Assembly: GCA_025463925.1 (NCBI GenBank)
Contig: JAODBK010000084.1
Location: 1-36,870, forward strand
Source of the DNA: Acidimicrobiales bacterium
GTDB lineage: Bacteria; Actinomycetota; Acidimicrobiia; Acidimicrobiales; AC-14
DNA length: 36,870 bases
Direction of reading: 5' to 3'
The notes beneath the pieces were generated by a model, which was not told where the DNA came from, did no database searches, and was given only the letters and a program-made list of their open reading frames with translations. Of the stretch, positions 16,586 to 27,068 are shown piece after piece. The number at the start of each line of letters is the position of its first letter. The stretch's first letter is position 1. The translations under genes and the position numbers were made by a program.

Positions 16586-17692
16586 TCAGCGAGACGCGGT
16601 GAGCCGGTCGACCACGAGCTGCAACCGATCGAGCGGCGCGACCATCGCGACCCGGACGTGGCCGGCGCCGGCCGAGCCGTACAGGTCGCCCGGCGACACC
16701 AGCACCCCGCCGTCGCGGGCGAGCCGCTCGGCGTGGCCCCACGCATCCCCGCCGGGCGCGGGCGCCCACGCGTAGAAGCCGCCGCCGGGCATCGGCGCGC
16801 CGAGCAGCGGCGCCATCAGCTCCAGCCGCTCGCGGTACCGCTCGCGCTGCTCGTCGACGTGGGCGTCGTCGCCGAACGCCGCGACGGCCGCCGCCTGCAC
16901 TGGCCCGGCCACCATCATCCCGACGTGCTTGCGCACCTCCGACAGGTAGGCGACGAGGTCGGGGTCGCCGGCATACATCCCGGCCCGCACCCCGGCGAGG
17001 TTCGACCGCTTGGACAGCGAGTGCACCGCCACCACGCCCTCGACGCCCGATCGCAGGATCGTCCGCGGCGGTCCGTCCCACGTGAACTCGATGTAACACT
17101 CGTCGCTGAACACCGGCACGTCGTGGGCCCGGCCCCACGCGGCCGCGGCGTCGAGGTCGTCGAGGCCGCCGGCCGGGTTGCCCGGCGTGTTGACCCAGAG
17201 GCACAACGCGCGCGCCACGTCGGCCTCGTCGATGGCGTCGAGGCGCAGTCGCCACCGGTCGTCGACCGGCACCGCCACCCCGCGACCGCCGGCCAGCACC
17301 GCACCCATCTCGTACGTCGGGTACGACACCGCCGGGTAGAGCACCGTGTCGCGGTCGGGGCTCCGCAGTTGGAGCCACTGCGGCAGGGTGGCCACGAACT
17401 CCTTGGTGCCGACGCACGCCGCCAGCTCGGTGCCCGGGTCGACGGTGACGCCGAGGCGCCGCTCGAGCCAACCGGCCGCCGCCTCGCGGTACGCCGGCGA
17501 CCCGATCGACGGCGGATACCCGCGCTCGGCGCCGGACTCGGCCAGCGCCCGGACGACGAAGTCGGCCGGTGCATCGCACGGTGTGCCGATCGACAGGTCG
17601 ACCATGCCGCCGTCGTGCTTCTCGGCCAGTGGCTTCAACGCGTCGAGCCGGTCGTACGGGTACGGCGGCGGGGTGAACCCGGGCGCCGTCAT
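16586..17692 (-). CDS. dapC: succinyldiaminopimelate aminotransferase, actinobacterial type
   Basis: A 368-residue class I/II PLP aminotransferase that converts N-succinyl-2-amino-6-ketopimelate to N-succinyl-LL-diaminopimelate with glutamate as amino donor. PLP-fold features are the N-terminal VDLSIGTPCDAP, NTPGNPAGG, SDECYIEF, the Schiff-base lysine in SLSKRSNLAGVRAGM, and the C-terminal HVRVAMVAP. The sequence resembles the actinobacterial DapC subgroup, and dapD, dapE and dapF elsewhere in the window support the assignment. Its ATG overlaps the hflX stop by four bases, so it ends a translationally coupled series. A related aminotransferase acting on another substrate cannot be excluded by sequence alone. 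Confidence 0.88.
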   Translation of the reverse strand: MTAPGFTPPPYPYDRLDALKPLAEKHDGGMVDLSIGTPCDAPADFVVRALAESGAERGYPPSIGSPAYREAAAGWLERRLGVTVDPGTELAACVGTKEFVATLPQWLQLRSPDRDTVLYPAVSYPTYEMGAVLAGGRGVAVPVDDRWRLRLDAIDEADVARALCLWVNTPGNPAGGLDDLDAAAAWGRAHDVPVFSDECYIEFTWDGPPRTILRSGVEGVVAVHSLSKRSNLAGVRAGMYAGDPDLVAYLSEVRKHVGMMVAGPVQAAAVAAFGDDAHVDEQRERYRERLELMAPLLGAPMPGGGFYAWAPAPGGDAWGHAERLARDGGVLVSPGDLYGSAGAGHVRVAMVAPLDRLQLVVDRLTASR

Positions 17693-18948
17693 GCCCGGAA
17701 CTCGGCGAACCGGCCGGCGGCCGCGGGGTCGAGGCGGGCCCGGATGCGCGTGGCGTCGGCCTCGTGGGTCTCCACCAGCACCTCGCCCTCGCGGTGGATG
17801 GCGGCGACGACGTCGCCGCGGTCGTACGGCACCACGAGGTCGACGACGTCGGACATGGCGCGGACGCGGTCCCCGATCGCCACGAGCAGGTCGTCGAGAC
17901 CCTCGCCGCTCAGCGCCGACACCGCGACCGATCCGGGATGGTCGGCGACGAGCCGCTTGGCGTCGCTCTCGGGGTGATCGGTCTTGTTGAAGGTCAGCAG
18001 CTCCGGAACGTCCTGGGCGCCGATCTCGGCCAACACCGTCCGCACCGCGTTGACCTGACCCATCGGGTCGACGACCGCGCTGTCGACGACGTGCACGAGC
18101 AGGTCCGACTCGGTGACGACCTCGAGCGTCGACCGGAAGGCCTCCACCAGCTGGTGGGGCAGCTTGCGCACGAACCCGACGGTGTCGTTCAACAGCACCG
18201 ACTCCCCGCCGGGGAGGTCCAGCCGGCGGGTACGCGGGTCGAGGGTCGCGAAGAGGCGATCCTCGACGAGCACGCCGGCGTCGGTGAGCGCGTTGAGCAC
18301 CGTCGACTTGCCGGCGTTGGTGTAGCCGACGAGCGACACGGTGCGCAGCCGGCTCTTGCGACGCGCCTTGCGTTGCAGTCGTCGCGTCTTGGTGAGCGCG
18401 CGCAGCTCGGCCTCGAGCTTGGTGACTCGGCGCAGGAGCCGGCGGCGGTCGACCTCGAGCTGCGTCTCGCCCGGTCCTCTCGTGCCGAGGAGGCCCGACT
18501 GCTGCGAGAGCTGCTTGCCCCGGCCCCGCAACCGCGGCAGCCGGTAGCGCAGCTGGGCCAACTCGACCTGGGCCTTGCCCTCCTGGGTGCGGGCGTTCTG
18601 GGCGAAGATGTCGAGGATCACCGCGGTGCGGTCGATCGCCGTGCGGCCGAGGATCTTCTCGAGGTTGCGCGACTGCGCCGGGCTGAGCTCGTCGTCGAAC
18701 ACGACGGTGTCGGCGTCGACCGCGTTCGACAGGTCGCGCAGCTCCTCGGCCTTGCCCTTGCCGACGTACGTCGCCGGGTCGGGCGCGTCGCGGCGCTGCA
18801 GCACACGCGCCGCCTCGTCGGCGCCCGCCGTGTCCACCAGCAGGGCCAGCTCGTCGAGGTGGGCCTCCTCCTGGCCGACGGTGGCCGGCGGGATGGCCAC
18901 CCCGACCAGCACGATCTTCTCCCGAAAGGCTCGCTCGATGAGGCTCAT
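17689..18948 (-). CDS. hflX: GTPase HflX
   Basis: A 419-residue ribosome-binding GTPase that splits stalled or hibernating ribosomes under stress. The N-terminal HflX domain contains DPATYVGKGKAEEL and VVFDDELSPAQSRNLE. The glycine-rich linker GLLGTRGPGETQLEVDRR precedes a helical pair. The G domain has G1 GYTNAGKST, G3 NDTVGFVRKLP, G4 FNKTD and G5-like VSALSGEGLDDL. ATG 18948 (MSLIERAF) overlaps the dapF stop by four bases, and its own stop overlaps the dapC start by four bases. The order miaA-dapF-hflX is widespread in actinobacteria. Confidence 0.96.
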   Translation of the reverse strand: MSLIERAFREKIVLVGVAIPPATVGQEEAHLDELALLVDTAGADEAARVLQRRDAPDPATYVGKGKAEELRDLSNAVDADTVVFDDELSPAQSRNLEKILGRTAIDRTAVILDIFAQNARTQEGKAQVELAQLRYRLPRLRGRGKQLSQQSGLLGTRGPGETQLEVDRRRLLRRVTKLEAELRALTKTRRLQRKARRKSRLRTVSLVGYTNAGKSTVLNALTDAGVLVEDRLFATLDPRTRRLDLPGGESVLLNDTVGFVRKLPHQLVEAFRSTLEVVTESDLLVHVVDSAVVDPMGQVNAVRTVLAEIGAQDVPELLTFNKTDHPESDAKRLVADHPGSVAVSALSGEGLDDLLVAIGDRVRAMSDVVDLVVPYDRGDVVAAIHREGEVLVETHEADATRIRARLDPAAAGRFAEFRA

Positions 18949-19658
18949 GCGACCGGTACCTCGACCGGGCCGAGGTGCTCGACCGGGCCGCTCAACAGGG
19001 CAGTCCCGTCGGGCCGGAGCTCGACGGTGGCCGGCCCTCCCGGCTGATGCACCGTGACGATCGTGCCGACCAGTCCGCGAGCTCGAGCCACCGCCGCGAC
19101 CGCGCAGGCACCGGAGCCACACGCCTGCGTCTCGCCGGCGCCCCGCTCCCAGACGCGCATCGTCACCGCGTCGCCGCCGGGCCCGACACGGAACAGCTCG
19201 ACGTTCAGGTCCGGATGCGCGGCGCCGAGCGCGGCCAGGTCCTGATCCTCGTCATCGAGCACGAGGTGGGGATTGCCGACGTCGACGTGCCCGCCGTCGC
19301 CCACCTTCGGCTGTCCCATCTCGGCCGAGACGACGCCGCCGGCGCCGAAGGAGACCCGCCGCGTGCCCGCGTCGGTGGCGACGACCAGATCGCGCTCGGG
19401 CACCCAACCGGCGTCGACCGCCGCCCGGCCGAGGCAGCGCAGCCCGTTGCCGCTGATCTCGGCCAGCGACCCGTCCGAGTTCCACAGCCGCATGACGAGG
19501 TCGACCGCGCCGGTGCCGTGGCGAGCCCGGATCAGCCCGTCGGCAGCCGCGGCTCGGCACCACGCGCGCGCGTCGGACCCGTCGACGACGGCGTCGCCGG
19601 CATCGTCGAACAGGAACAGGAAGCTGTTGCCCAGGGACTGGTACATCTCGAACCTCAT
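18945..19658 (-). CDS. dapF: diaminopimelate epimerase-like protein (catalytic Cys replaced by Ser)
   Basis: Belongs to the DapF family, which interconverts LL- and meso-diaminopimelate by a two-cysteine mechanism. The second catalytic motif is intact: ERGAGETQACGSGACAVA (Cys180). Asparagines expected to bind substrate are present in NSDGS, GNPH and DLNVE. At the first catalytic site the usual CGNG reads ISGNGLRC, so residue 69 is serine (AGC); a cysteine lies six residues later. The N-terminal motif is LGNSF rather than LGNDF. At 237 residues it is shorter than the usual 270-290. ATG 19658 overlaps the miaA stop. It may be a functional variant, may use the nearby cysteine, or may be a related isomerase; context strongly favours DapF. 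Confidence 0.85.
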   Translation of the reverse strand: MRFEMYQSLGNSFLFLFDDAGDAVVDGSDARAWCRAAAADGLIRARHGTGAVDLVMRLWNSDGSLAEISGNGLRCLGRAAVDAGWVPERDLVVATDAGTRRVSFGAGGVVSAEMGQPKVGDGGHVDVGNPHLVLDDEDQDLAALGAAHPDLNVELFRVGPGGDAVTMRVWERGAGETQACGSGACAVAAVARARGLVGTIVTVHQPGGPATVELRPDGTALLSGPVEHLGPVEVPVA

Positions 19659-20557
19659 GCCGCCGACCAGTGTCCCAGCAGCGCGGGAAGGGCGGCGAAC
19701 GGGTTCTCGGCGGCGCCGAACCACGTGATGCGCGGGTCCCGGCGGAACCACACCCGCTGGCGGCGGGCGAACGCGGCGGTTCGCTGGGTCGCGGCCGCCA
19801 TCGCCTCGTCCAGGCTGGTCCGGCCGTCGAGGTGGGCGCGGAGCTCGCGGTAGCCGAGCGCCTCGGCCGCGGTGCGCGACAGGTTGGTGAGCCGGCGGAC
19901 CTCGTCGAGGAACCCGTCGCGCACCTGCTGCTCGTAGCGGACGACGATCCGGGCGCGGATCGTCGCCCGCGGCAACCACACGCCGGCGATGGCGAAGCGC
20001 CCGTTCGCGGGGAAGGCCGCCAGGCCCGGCCCGTGGTCGGAGAACGGGCGGCCGCTGCCGACGGTCACCTCGAGCGCCCGGAGGACGCGGCGGCGGTTGG
20101 CCGGTTCCATGCGCCCGGCGGCGACCGGATCGAGCTCGCCCAGCCGGCGGTGCAACGCCGCGGTGTCGGGCTCGGCGTCGAGCTGGGCCAGGACATCCGG
20201 GTACTGGCCCGGCAACGTCAACTGGTCGACCACGGCTTGGTAGTAGAGGCCGGTGCCACCGACGAGCAGGGCGCGGCGGCCGCGCCGCGCGATGTCGTCG
20301 ATCGCATCGAGCGCCGCCCGCTGGAAGCAGCTGACGTTGAAGTCCTCGTCGGCTTCCGCGATGTCGAGGAGGTGATGGGGCACGTCAGCGCGTTCCGCCG
20401 CGCTCGGCTTGGCGGTGCCGATGTCCATGCCGCGGTAGACCTGCATCGAGTCGACGGTGACGATCTCGATCGGCGGACCCGGCAGCCGCCGCGCCAGTTC
20501 CATCGCCAGTGCCGACTTGCCCGATGCCGTCGGGCCGACGAGCGCGAGATGCCGCAT
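19655..20557 (-). CDS. miaA: tRNA dimethylallyltransferase
   Basis: Adds a dimethylallyl group to N6 of adenosine 37 in tRNAs reading UNN codons; MiaB then methylthiolates the product. The 300-residue protein starts MRHLALVGPTASGKSALA, which is the P-loop. It continues with TVDSMQVYRGMDIGTAKPS, the VPHHLLDIAEADEDFNV segment, LVGGTGLYYQAV, and the tRNA-binding EALGYRELRAHLDG and TQRTAAFARRQRVWFRRDP. All are diagnostic. The start is ATG 20557, directly after the stop of the VOC gene. Its stop overlaps the dapF start by four bases. miaB lies one gene upstream, so both steps of the same tRNA modification are made from one transcript. Confidence 0.97.
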   Translation of the reverse strand: MRHLALVGPTASGKSALAMELARRLPGPPIEIVTVDSMQVYRGMDIGTAKPSAAERADVPHHLLDIAEADEDFNVSCFQRAALDAIDDIARRGRRALLVGGTGLYYQAVVDQLTLPGQYPDVLAQLDAEPDTAALHRRLGELDPVAAGRMEPANRRRVLRALEVTVGSGRPFSDHGPGLAAFPANGRFAIAGVWLPRATIRARIVVRYEQQVRDGFLDEVRRLTNLSRTAAEALGYRELRAHLDGRTSLDEAMAAATQRTAAFARRQRVWFRRDPRITWFGAAENPFAALPALLGHWSAA

Positions 20558-20908
20558 CTATCCCGCCAGCTCGACGAGGTGACCGTCGGGGTCGCGCACG
20601 TACGCCGTCCGCTGGCCCCACGGCCGGTCGGCCGGCGCGACCGCGGGCGTCGCGCCGGCGGCGAGGAGCTCGGCGTATGCAGCATCGACGTCGTCGACCT
20701 TGAACCCGATCTCGAAGCGCTCCCCCGGACCGACCAGCACGTCCATCGCCTCGCGGGTGTACAGCGCCAGGCGGCACGTGCCGGTGTCGAGCTGCGCGTA
20801 CGGCCCCGACCGGTGGCCGAGGGTCAGTCCGAGCGCGCCGGTGTAGAAGGCCAGCGACCGATCGAGGTCGTCGACGACCAGGATCGTGTAGTCGAGCGAC
20901 CGGCTCAG
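20558..20908 (-). CDS. VOC (glyoxalase/bleomycin-resistance fold) protein, apparent CTG start
   Basis: About 116 residues with the vicinal-oxygen-chelate fold: DYTILVVDDLDRSLAFYTGALGL at the N-terminus (paired beta-alpha-beta units) and TAYVRDPDGHLVELAG at the C-terminus with the metal-site glutamate. The function is unknown. It lies between miaB and miaA. In this frame no ATG, GTG or TTG occurs near the N-terminus; the frame stays open upstream through miaB. The most economical start is CTG at 20908, overlapping the miaB TGA. Initiation by reinitiation after miaB would fit. The stop (TAG, 20558-20560) directly abuts the miaA ATG. The domain is secure; the start is a guess. Confidence 0.75.
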   Translation of the reverse strand: MSRSLDYTILVVDDLDRSLAFYTGALGLTLGHRSGPYAQLDTGTCRLALYTREAMDVLVGPGERFEIGFKVDDVDAAYAELLAAGATPAVAPADRPWGQRTAYVRDPDGHLVELAG

Positions 20909-22287
20909 ATCGCGGCCACCGGGATGCGGGTCTTGTGGCGGGGCGGCGCGGTCACGGCCAGCAGCTCGCCGGTGAGATGGTGCGGCGCCGCGCCGGTGAC
21001 ACGGACCTCGGCGTAGCTGCCGCGGGCCGGCGCCACGGTCGACGGGAAGTGCACCAGCTTGCTCTGCCCGGTGCGCCCGGTGGTGACGTCCGGGTTGCGC
21101 TTGCTCGGGCCCTCGACGAGGACGTGTTCCGTCCGCCCGACGCGCGCCTCGTGCTTGGCGAGCGCGCTGCGTTCGATCACGACCCGCAGTCGTTCGAACC
21201 GCTCGGCCGTCACGTCCGCCGGCACGAAGCGGTCCGTCATGCCGGCGGCCTCGGTGCCCGGCCGCGGCGAGAAGATGAAGGTGTACGCGCTGTCGTACTG
21301 CGCCGCGGCCGCGACTTCCAACGTGCGCTCGAAGTCGTCGTCGGTCTCGCCGGGGAAGCCGACGATGATGTCGGTGGTGACCGCCAGGTCCGCGATGGCG
21401 GCGCGGGCGGCGGCGAGCTGCCGCAGGTACCGCTCGGCGGTGTAGCCGCGGTGCATCGCCTTCAGGACGCGGTCGCTCCCGGATTGCAACGGATAGTGCA
21501 GGTGCCGGCACACCGTCTCGACCTCGGCCATCGCCGCGATCGTCTCCGGCCGCAGGTCCTTGGGGTGCGGGCTGGTGAAGCGGACCCGGCGGATGCCGTC
21601 GACCGCGCCCACCGCGCGCAGCAGCTCGGCGAACAGCGGCCGGCGCCGGGTCAGGTCGCGGCCGTACGAGTTGACGTTCTGGCCGAGGAGGGTGATCTCG
21701 GTGACACCGTCGCCCGCCAGGCGCTCGACCTCGCCCACCAACTCGTCGAAGGGACGGCTGATCTCCGGGCCCCGCACCGACGGGACGATGCAGAACGCGC
21801 AGCTGTTGTCGCAGCCGATCTGGATGGTGACCCACGCGCTGTACGGCACGTCCCGCCGGACCGGCAGCGCGCTCGGGAACGCCGCCGCGTCCTCGGCGGT
21901 GGCCTCCAGGATCTCCATGACTGGACCCTCGGCCCGGGCCCTGCGCAGGAGCTCGGCCGCCGAGCCGACGTTGTGGGTGCCGAACACCGCGTCGACGTAC
22001 GGCGCGCGTTGCTGCACGAGGCCCTGGTCCTTCTGGGCCAGGCAGCCGCCGACCGCGATCTGCATCCCGGGTCGGCGATCCTTCACGGACTTCAGGTGCC
22101 CGAGGTTGCCGTACAGCTTGTTGTCGGCGTTCTCGCGGATGCAGCAGGTGTTGAGCAGCACGACGTCGGCCTGCTCGACGTCGTCGGTGGCCTCCATGCC
22201 GTCGGCCTCGAGCAGCCCGGCCAACCGCTCCGAGTCGTGCTCGTTCATCTGGCACCCGAAGGTGCGGATCAGGTACTTCCCGGCCAC
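20905..22287 (-). CDS. miaB: tRNA-2-methylthio-N6-dimethylallyladenosine synthase
   Basis: A 460-residue radical-SAM methylthiotransferase acting on i6A37 of tRNA. The N-terminal UPF0004 domain has three cysteines for the auxiliary iron-sulfur cluster (FGCQMNEHDSE, NTCCIREN, GGCLAQ). The radical-SAM domain has CDNSCAFC (CxxxCxxC), and a C-terminal TRAM domain binds tRNA. HYPLQSGSDRVLKAMHRGYT is typical of MiaB and separates it from the RimO paralogue in this window. The start is ATG 22287, 22 bases downstream of spoVS on the same strand. recX, which usually lies between recA and miaB in actinobacteria, is not present here. Confidence 0.97.
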   Translation of the reverse strand: MAGKYLIRTFGCQMNEHDSERLAGLLEADGMEATDDVEQADVVLLNTCCIRENADNKLYGNLGHLKSVKDRRPGMQIAVGGCLAQKDQGLVQQRAPYVDAVFGTHNVGSAAELLRRARAEGPVMEILEATAEDAAAFPSALPVRRDVPYSAWVTIQIGCDNSCAFCIVPSVRGPEISRPFDELVGEVERLAGDGVTEITLLGQNVNSYGRDLTRRRPLFAELLRAVGAVDGIRRVRFTSPHPKDLRPETIAAMAEVETVCRHLHYPLQSGSDRVLKAMHRGYTAERYLRQLAAARAAIADLAVTTDIIVGFPGETDDDFERTLEVAAAAQYDSAYTFIFSPRPGTEAAGMTDRFVPADVTAERFERLRVVIERSALAKHEARVGRTEHVLVEGPSKRNPDVTTGRTGQSKLVHFPSTVAPARGSYAEVRVTGAAPHHLTGELLAVTAPPRHKTRIPVAAI

Positions 22288-22309
22288 GACGGGCCAGGTT
22301 ACCGGCGGC

Positions 22310-22738
22310 TCAGCTGAGGAACGCCGAAGCGCTGACCGGCGTGGCCGCCGGCGCGGCCGCGGTGGCCGGTGCTGCGGCCGGTGCGGTGGCCGGTGCTGCG
22401 GCCGACGCAGGTGCCGGCGCCGGCTCGGTGACGTCGATGGCCCGGCCGCCCTCGGCCATCGGCTCCGGCGCCCGGTGGGTCCGATCCTCGATCGTCAACC
22501 GGATGGCGGTGCGGCTCTCGCCGTCGATCTCGATGTCGGCGAAGGTCGGGATGCAGACCAGGTCGATGTTCGACGGCGCCACGTAACCACGGGCGATGGC
22601 GATCGCCTTCACCGCCTGGTTGAGCGCGCCGGCACCGACCACCTGCACCTCGACCGCACCCGCCTGTCGGATGACTCCCGCCATAGCGCCCGCGACCGAG
22701 TTCGGGTTGGACCGACTCGACACCTTGAGCACTTCCAC
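22310..22738 (-). CDS. SpoVS-family protein with Ala/Pro-rich tail
   Basis: Residues 1-86 are a clear stage V sporulation protein S domain: MEVLKVSSRSNPNSVAGAMA, VQVVGAGALNQAVKAIAIAR, GYVAPSNIDLVCIPTFADIE and AIRLTIE. This small Alba-like fold is found in Bacillus and in non-sporulating bacteria such as Thermus and Deinococcus; its biochemical role is poorly known. Residues about 87-142 are an unusual tail, first acidic and then almost only Ala, Pro, Thr and Ser. The start is GTG 22738, with GGAGG about six bases before it. The gene lies between recA and miaB on the same strand, where actinobacteria usually have recX. The upstream 117-base gap shows no other gene. Confidence 0.9.
   Translation of the reverse strand: MEVLKVSSRSNPNSVAGAMAGVIRQAGAVEVQVVGAGALNQAVKAIAIARGYVAPSNIDLVCIPTFADIEIDGESRTAIRLTIEDRTHRAPEPMAEGGRAIDVTEPAPAPASAAAPATAPAAAPATAAAPAATPVSASAFLS
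22360..22404. repeat. 24-base-period tandem repeat in the spoVS tail
   Basis: A 21-base unit beginning CGGTGGCCGGTGCTGCGG occurs at 22360-22380 and again at 22384-22404. The 24-base period keeps frame and encodes repeated Ala/Pro/Thr octets. Slippage at this tract would change tail length by whole codons. Confidence 0.7.
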
Positions 22739-22855
22739 CAGGCCCTCCCCAGGGGACTTGGTTCTCCCGCACCCGCTCCTGTCCTCGCAAGGTTCGACGA
22801 TCTCGGACCTGGTTCCTGCCGGGCCGTTCGTCCCTTATGCCCTAGACGTTGCCGC

Positions 22856-26290
<3,435 letters not shown>

Positions 26291-26328
26291 CGGTGCTTCC
26301 CTTCGTCGTCGTTCTGGAACTGGGTCTC

Positions 26329-26351
26329 ACCCTACGGACGGGGTGTGACAA
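26329..26351 (-). promoter_or_regulatory. putative LexA-independent (PafBC-type) recA promoter
   Basis: On the minus strand TTGTCA (26346-26351) is followed after 11 bases by TAGGGT (26329-26334). This fits the spacing of the mycobacterial RecA-NDp pattern (TTGTCR-GTG-N8-TAnnnT), although the GTG element reads CAC. It would start transcription about 30 bases before the GTG start codon. Suggestive only. Confidence 0.4.
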
Positions 26352-26382
26352 TGACGCCGCTGTAGTTCCAGGAGCGTAACTC

Positions 26383-26396
26383 CGAACGAACGTTCG
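26383..26396. promoter_or_regulatory. LexA (SOS) box of recA
   Basis: CGAACGAACGTTCG, with TC before it and A after it, matches CGAAC-N4-GTTCG exactly. It lies 93 bases before the recA start and upstream of the predicted LexA-independent promoter, so it probably belongs to a second, SOS-controlled promoter, as in M. tuberculosis. Confidence 0.8.
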
Positions 26397-26429
26397 ATCA
26401 AGGATCCGGCTTCGGCCACCAGCCGAGTC

Positions 26430-26525
26430 TCAGAGGCTGACGACCCGGTCGGCGTCGGCGATCAGTCGCGCCACGTCGGGCGGCGCGACCCACGAGCCGG
26501 CGATGGCGACCAGGTCATCGCGGCG
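26430..26525 (-). other. coding-like stretch in frame after the thpR stop
   Basis: Directly after the thpR TGA the same frame stays open for 31 codons (RRDDLVAIAGSWVAPPDVAR and so on, ending ADRVVSL) before the next TGA. Nearly every codon ends in G or C, as in the genuine genes here, and the peptide looks like a protein C-terminus. No ATG, GTG or TTG suits a separate gene of useful length. It may be the remnant of a truncated gene, a thpR extension cut off by a recent stop, or chance. Confidence 0.4.
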
Positions 26526-27068
26526 TCACGCCTCCGAGCCCGCCATCCGCACCGCGTCGACGATCTCGTACCGGGCGCCGCCGCGACCGAGATGGCTGCG
26601 GACCAACGTGACCTCGTCGACGGTCCAGTCCACCGGACCGCACACCACGCCGTCGAACGGCCGCAGGTCGACGCCGCCGCGGTCGCGCGCCCGGGCCAAT
26701 GTGAGGTGCCCGTGGAAGGGTCGATCGTCATCCCGGCCGACGTCCGGCGACACGACGGCCGCATCGGTCACGGCCGCGGCCACGGCCGCGGCCGCCGACT
26801 CCAGTCCCGACACCGGCACGTGCAGCACCCGCCGCCCGAACCGCCCGAGCGACGGGCCCATGCGCACCCCGACCGGCGCCAGCGGCCGGACACGATCGCG
26901 CAACGACGCGACGACCGGTGCCGGGTCGTCGACGTTGCCGAGGAAGCGCATGGTGACGTGCCACTGGTCCGGCGTCGTCCATCGCAGGCCGTCGACCGCC
27001 GGCCGATCCACCTTCGCCACCGCGTCGACCGCCTCGGCCGGCGGCCAGACGGCGACGAACAGCCTCAC
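26526..27068 (-). CDS. thpR: RNA 2',3'-cyclic phosphodiesterase (LigT/2'-5' RNA ligase family)
   Basis: A 180-residue two-histidine phosphoesterase. The two catalytic HxTx motifs are HVTMRFLG (about residue 38) and HGHLTLAR (about 130), the signature of the 2H superfamily. Family members hydrolyse 2',3'-cyclic phosphodiesters at RNA ends and can ligate tRNA halves in vitro; the cellular role is unclear. The start is GTG 27068 (VRLFVAVWPP), overlapping the cinA stop by four bases, so the two are translationally coupled. The order cinA-ligT-recA is the same as the recA operon of Deinococcus radiodurans, although here 235 bases with recA's own control sites separate thpR from recA. Confidence 0.92.
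   Translation of the reverse strand: MRLFVAVWPPAEAVDAVAKVDRPAVDGLRWTTPDQWHVTMRFLGNVDDPAPVVASLRDRVRPLAPVGVRMGPSLGRFGRRVLHVPVSGLESAAAAVAAAVTDAAVVSPDVGRDDDRPFHGHLTLARARDRGGVDLRPFDGVVCGPVDWTVDEVTLVRSHLGRGGARYEIVDAVRMAGSEA

Noticed and set aside
14549-17977. A very long open frame on the plus strand (over 1100 codons).
   Set aside because: It is the antisense of the amine oxidase, dapC and part of hflX, whose motifs are unambiguous. Such mirror frames are expected in DNA with over 70% GC.
22360-22404. Short repeats in the spoVS tail as a CRISPR-like array.
   Set aside because: Only two in-frame copies separated by three bases, within coding sequence.
22310-22738. SpoVS as evidence that the organism sporulates.
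   Set aside because: SpoVS homologues occur in non-sporulating Thermus and Deinococcus, and no other sporulation gene is present.
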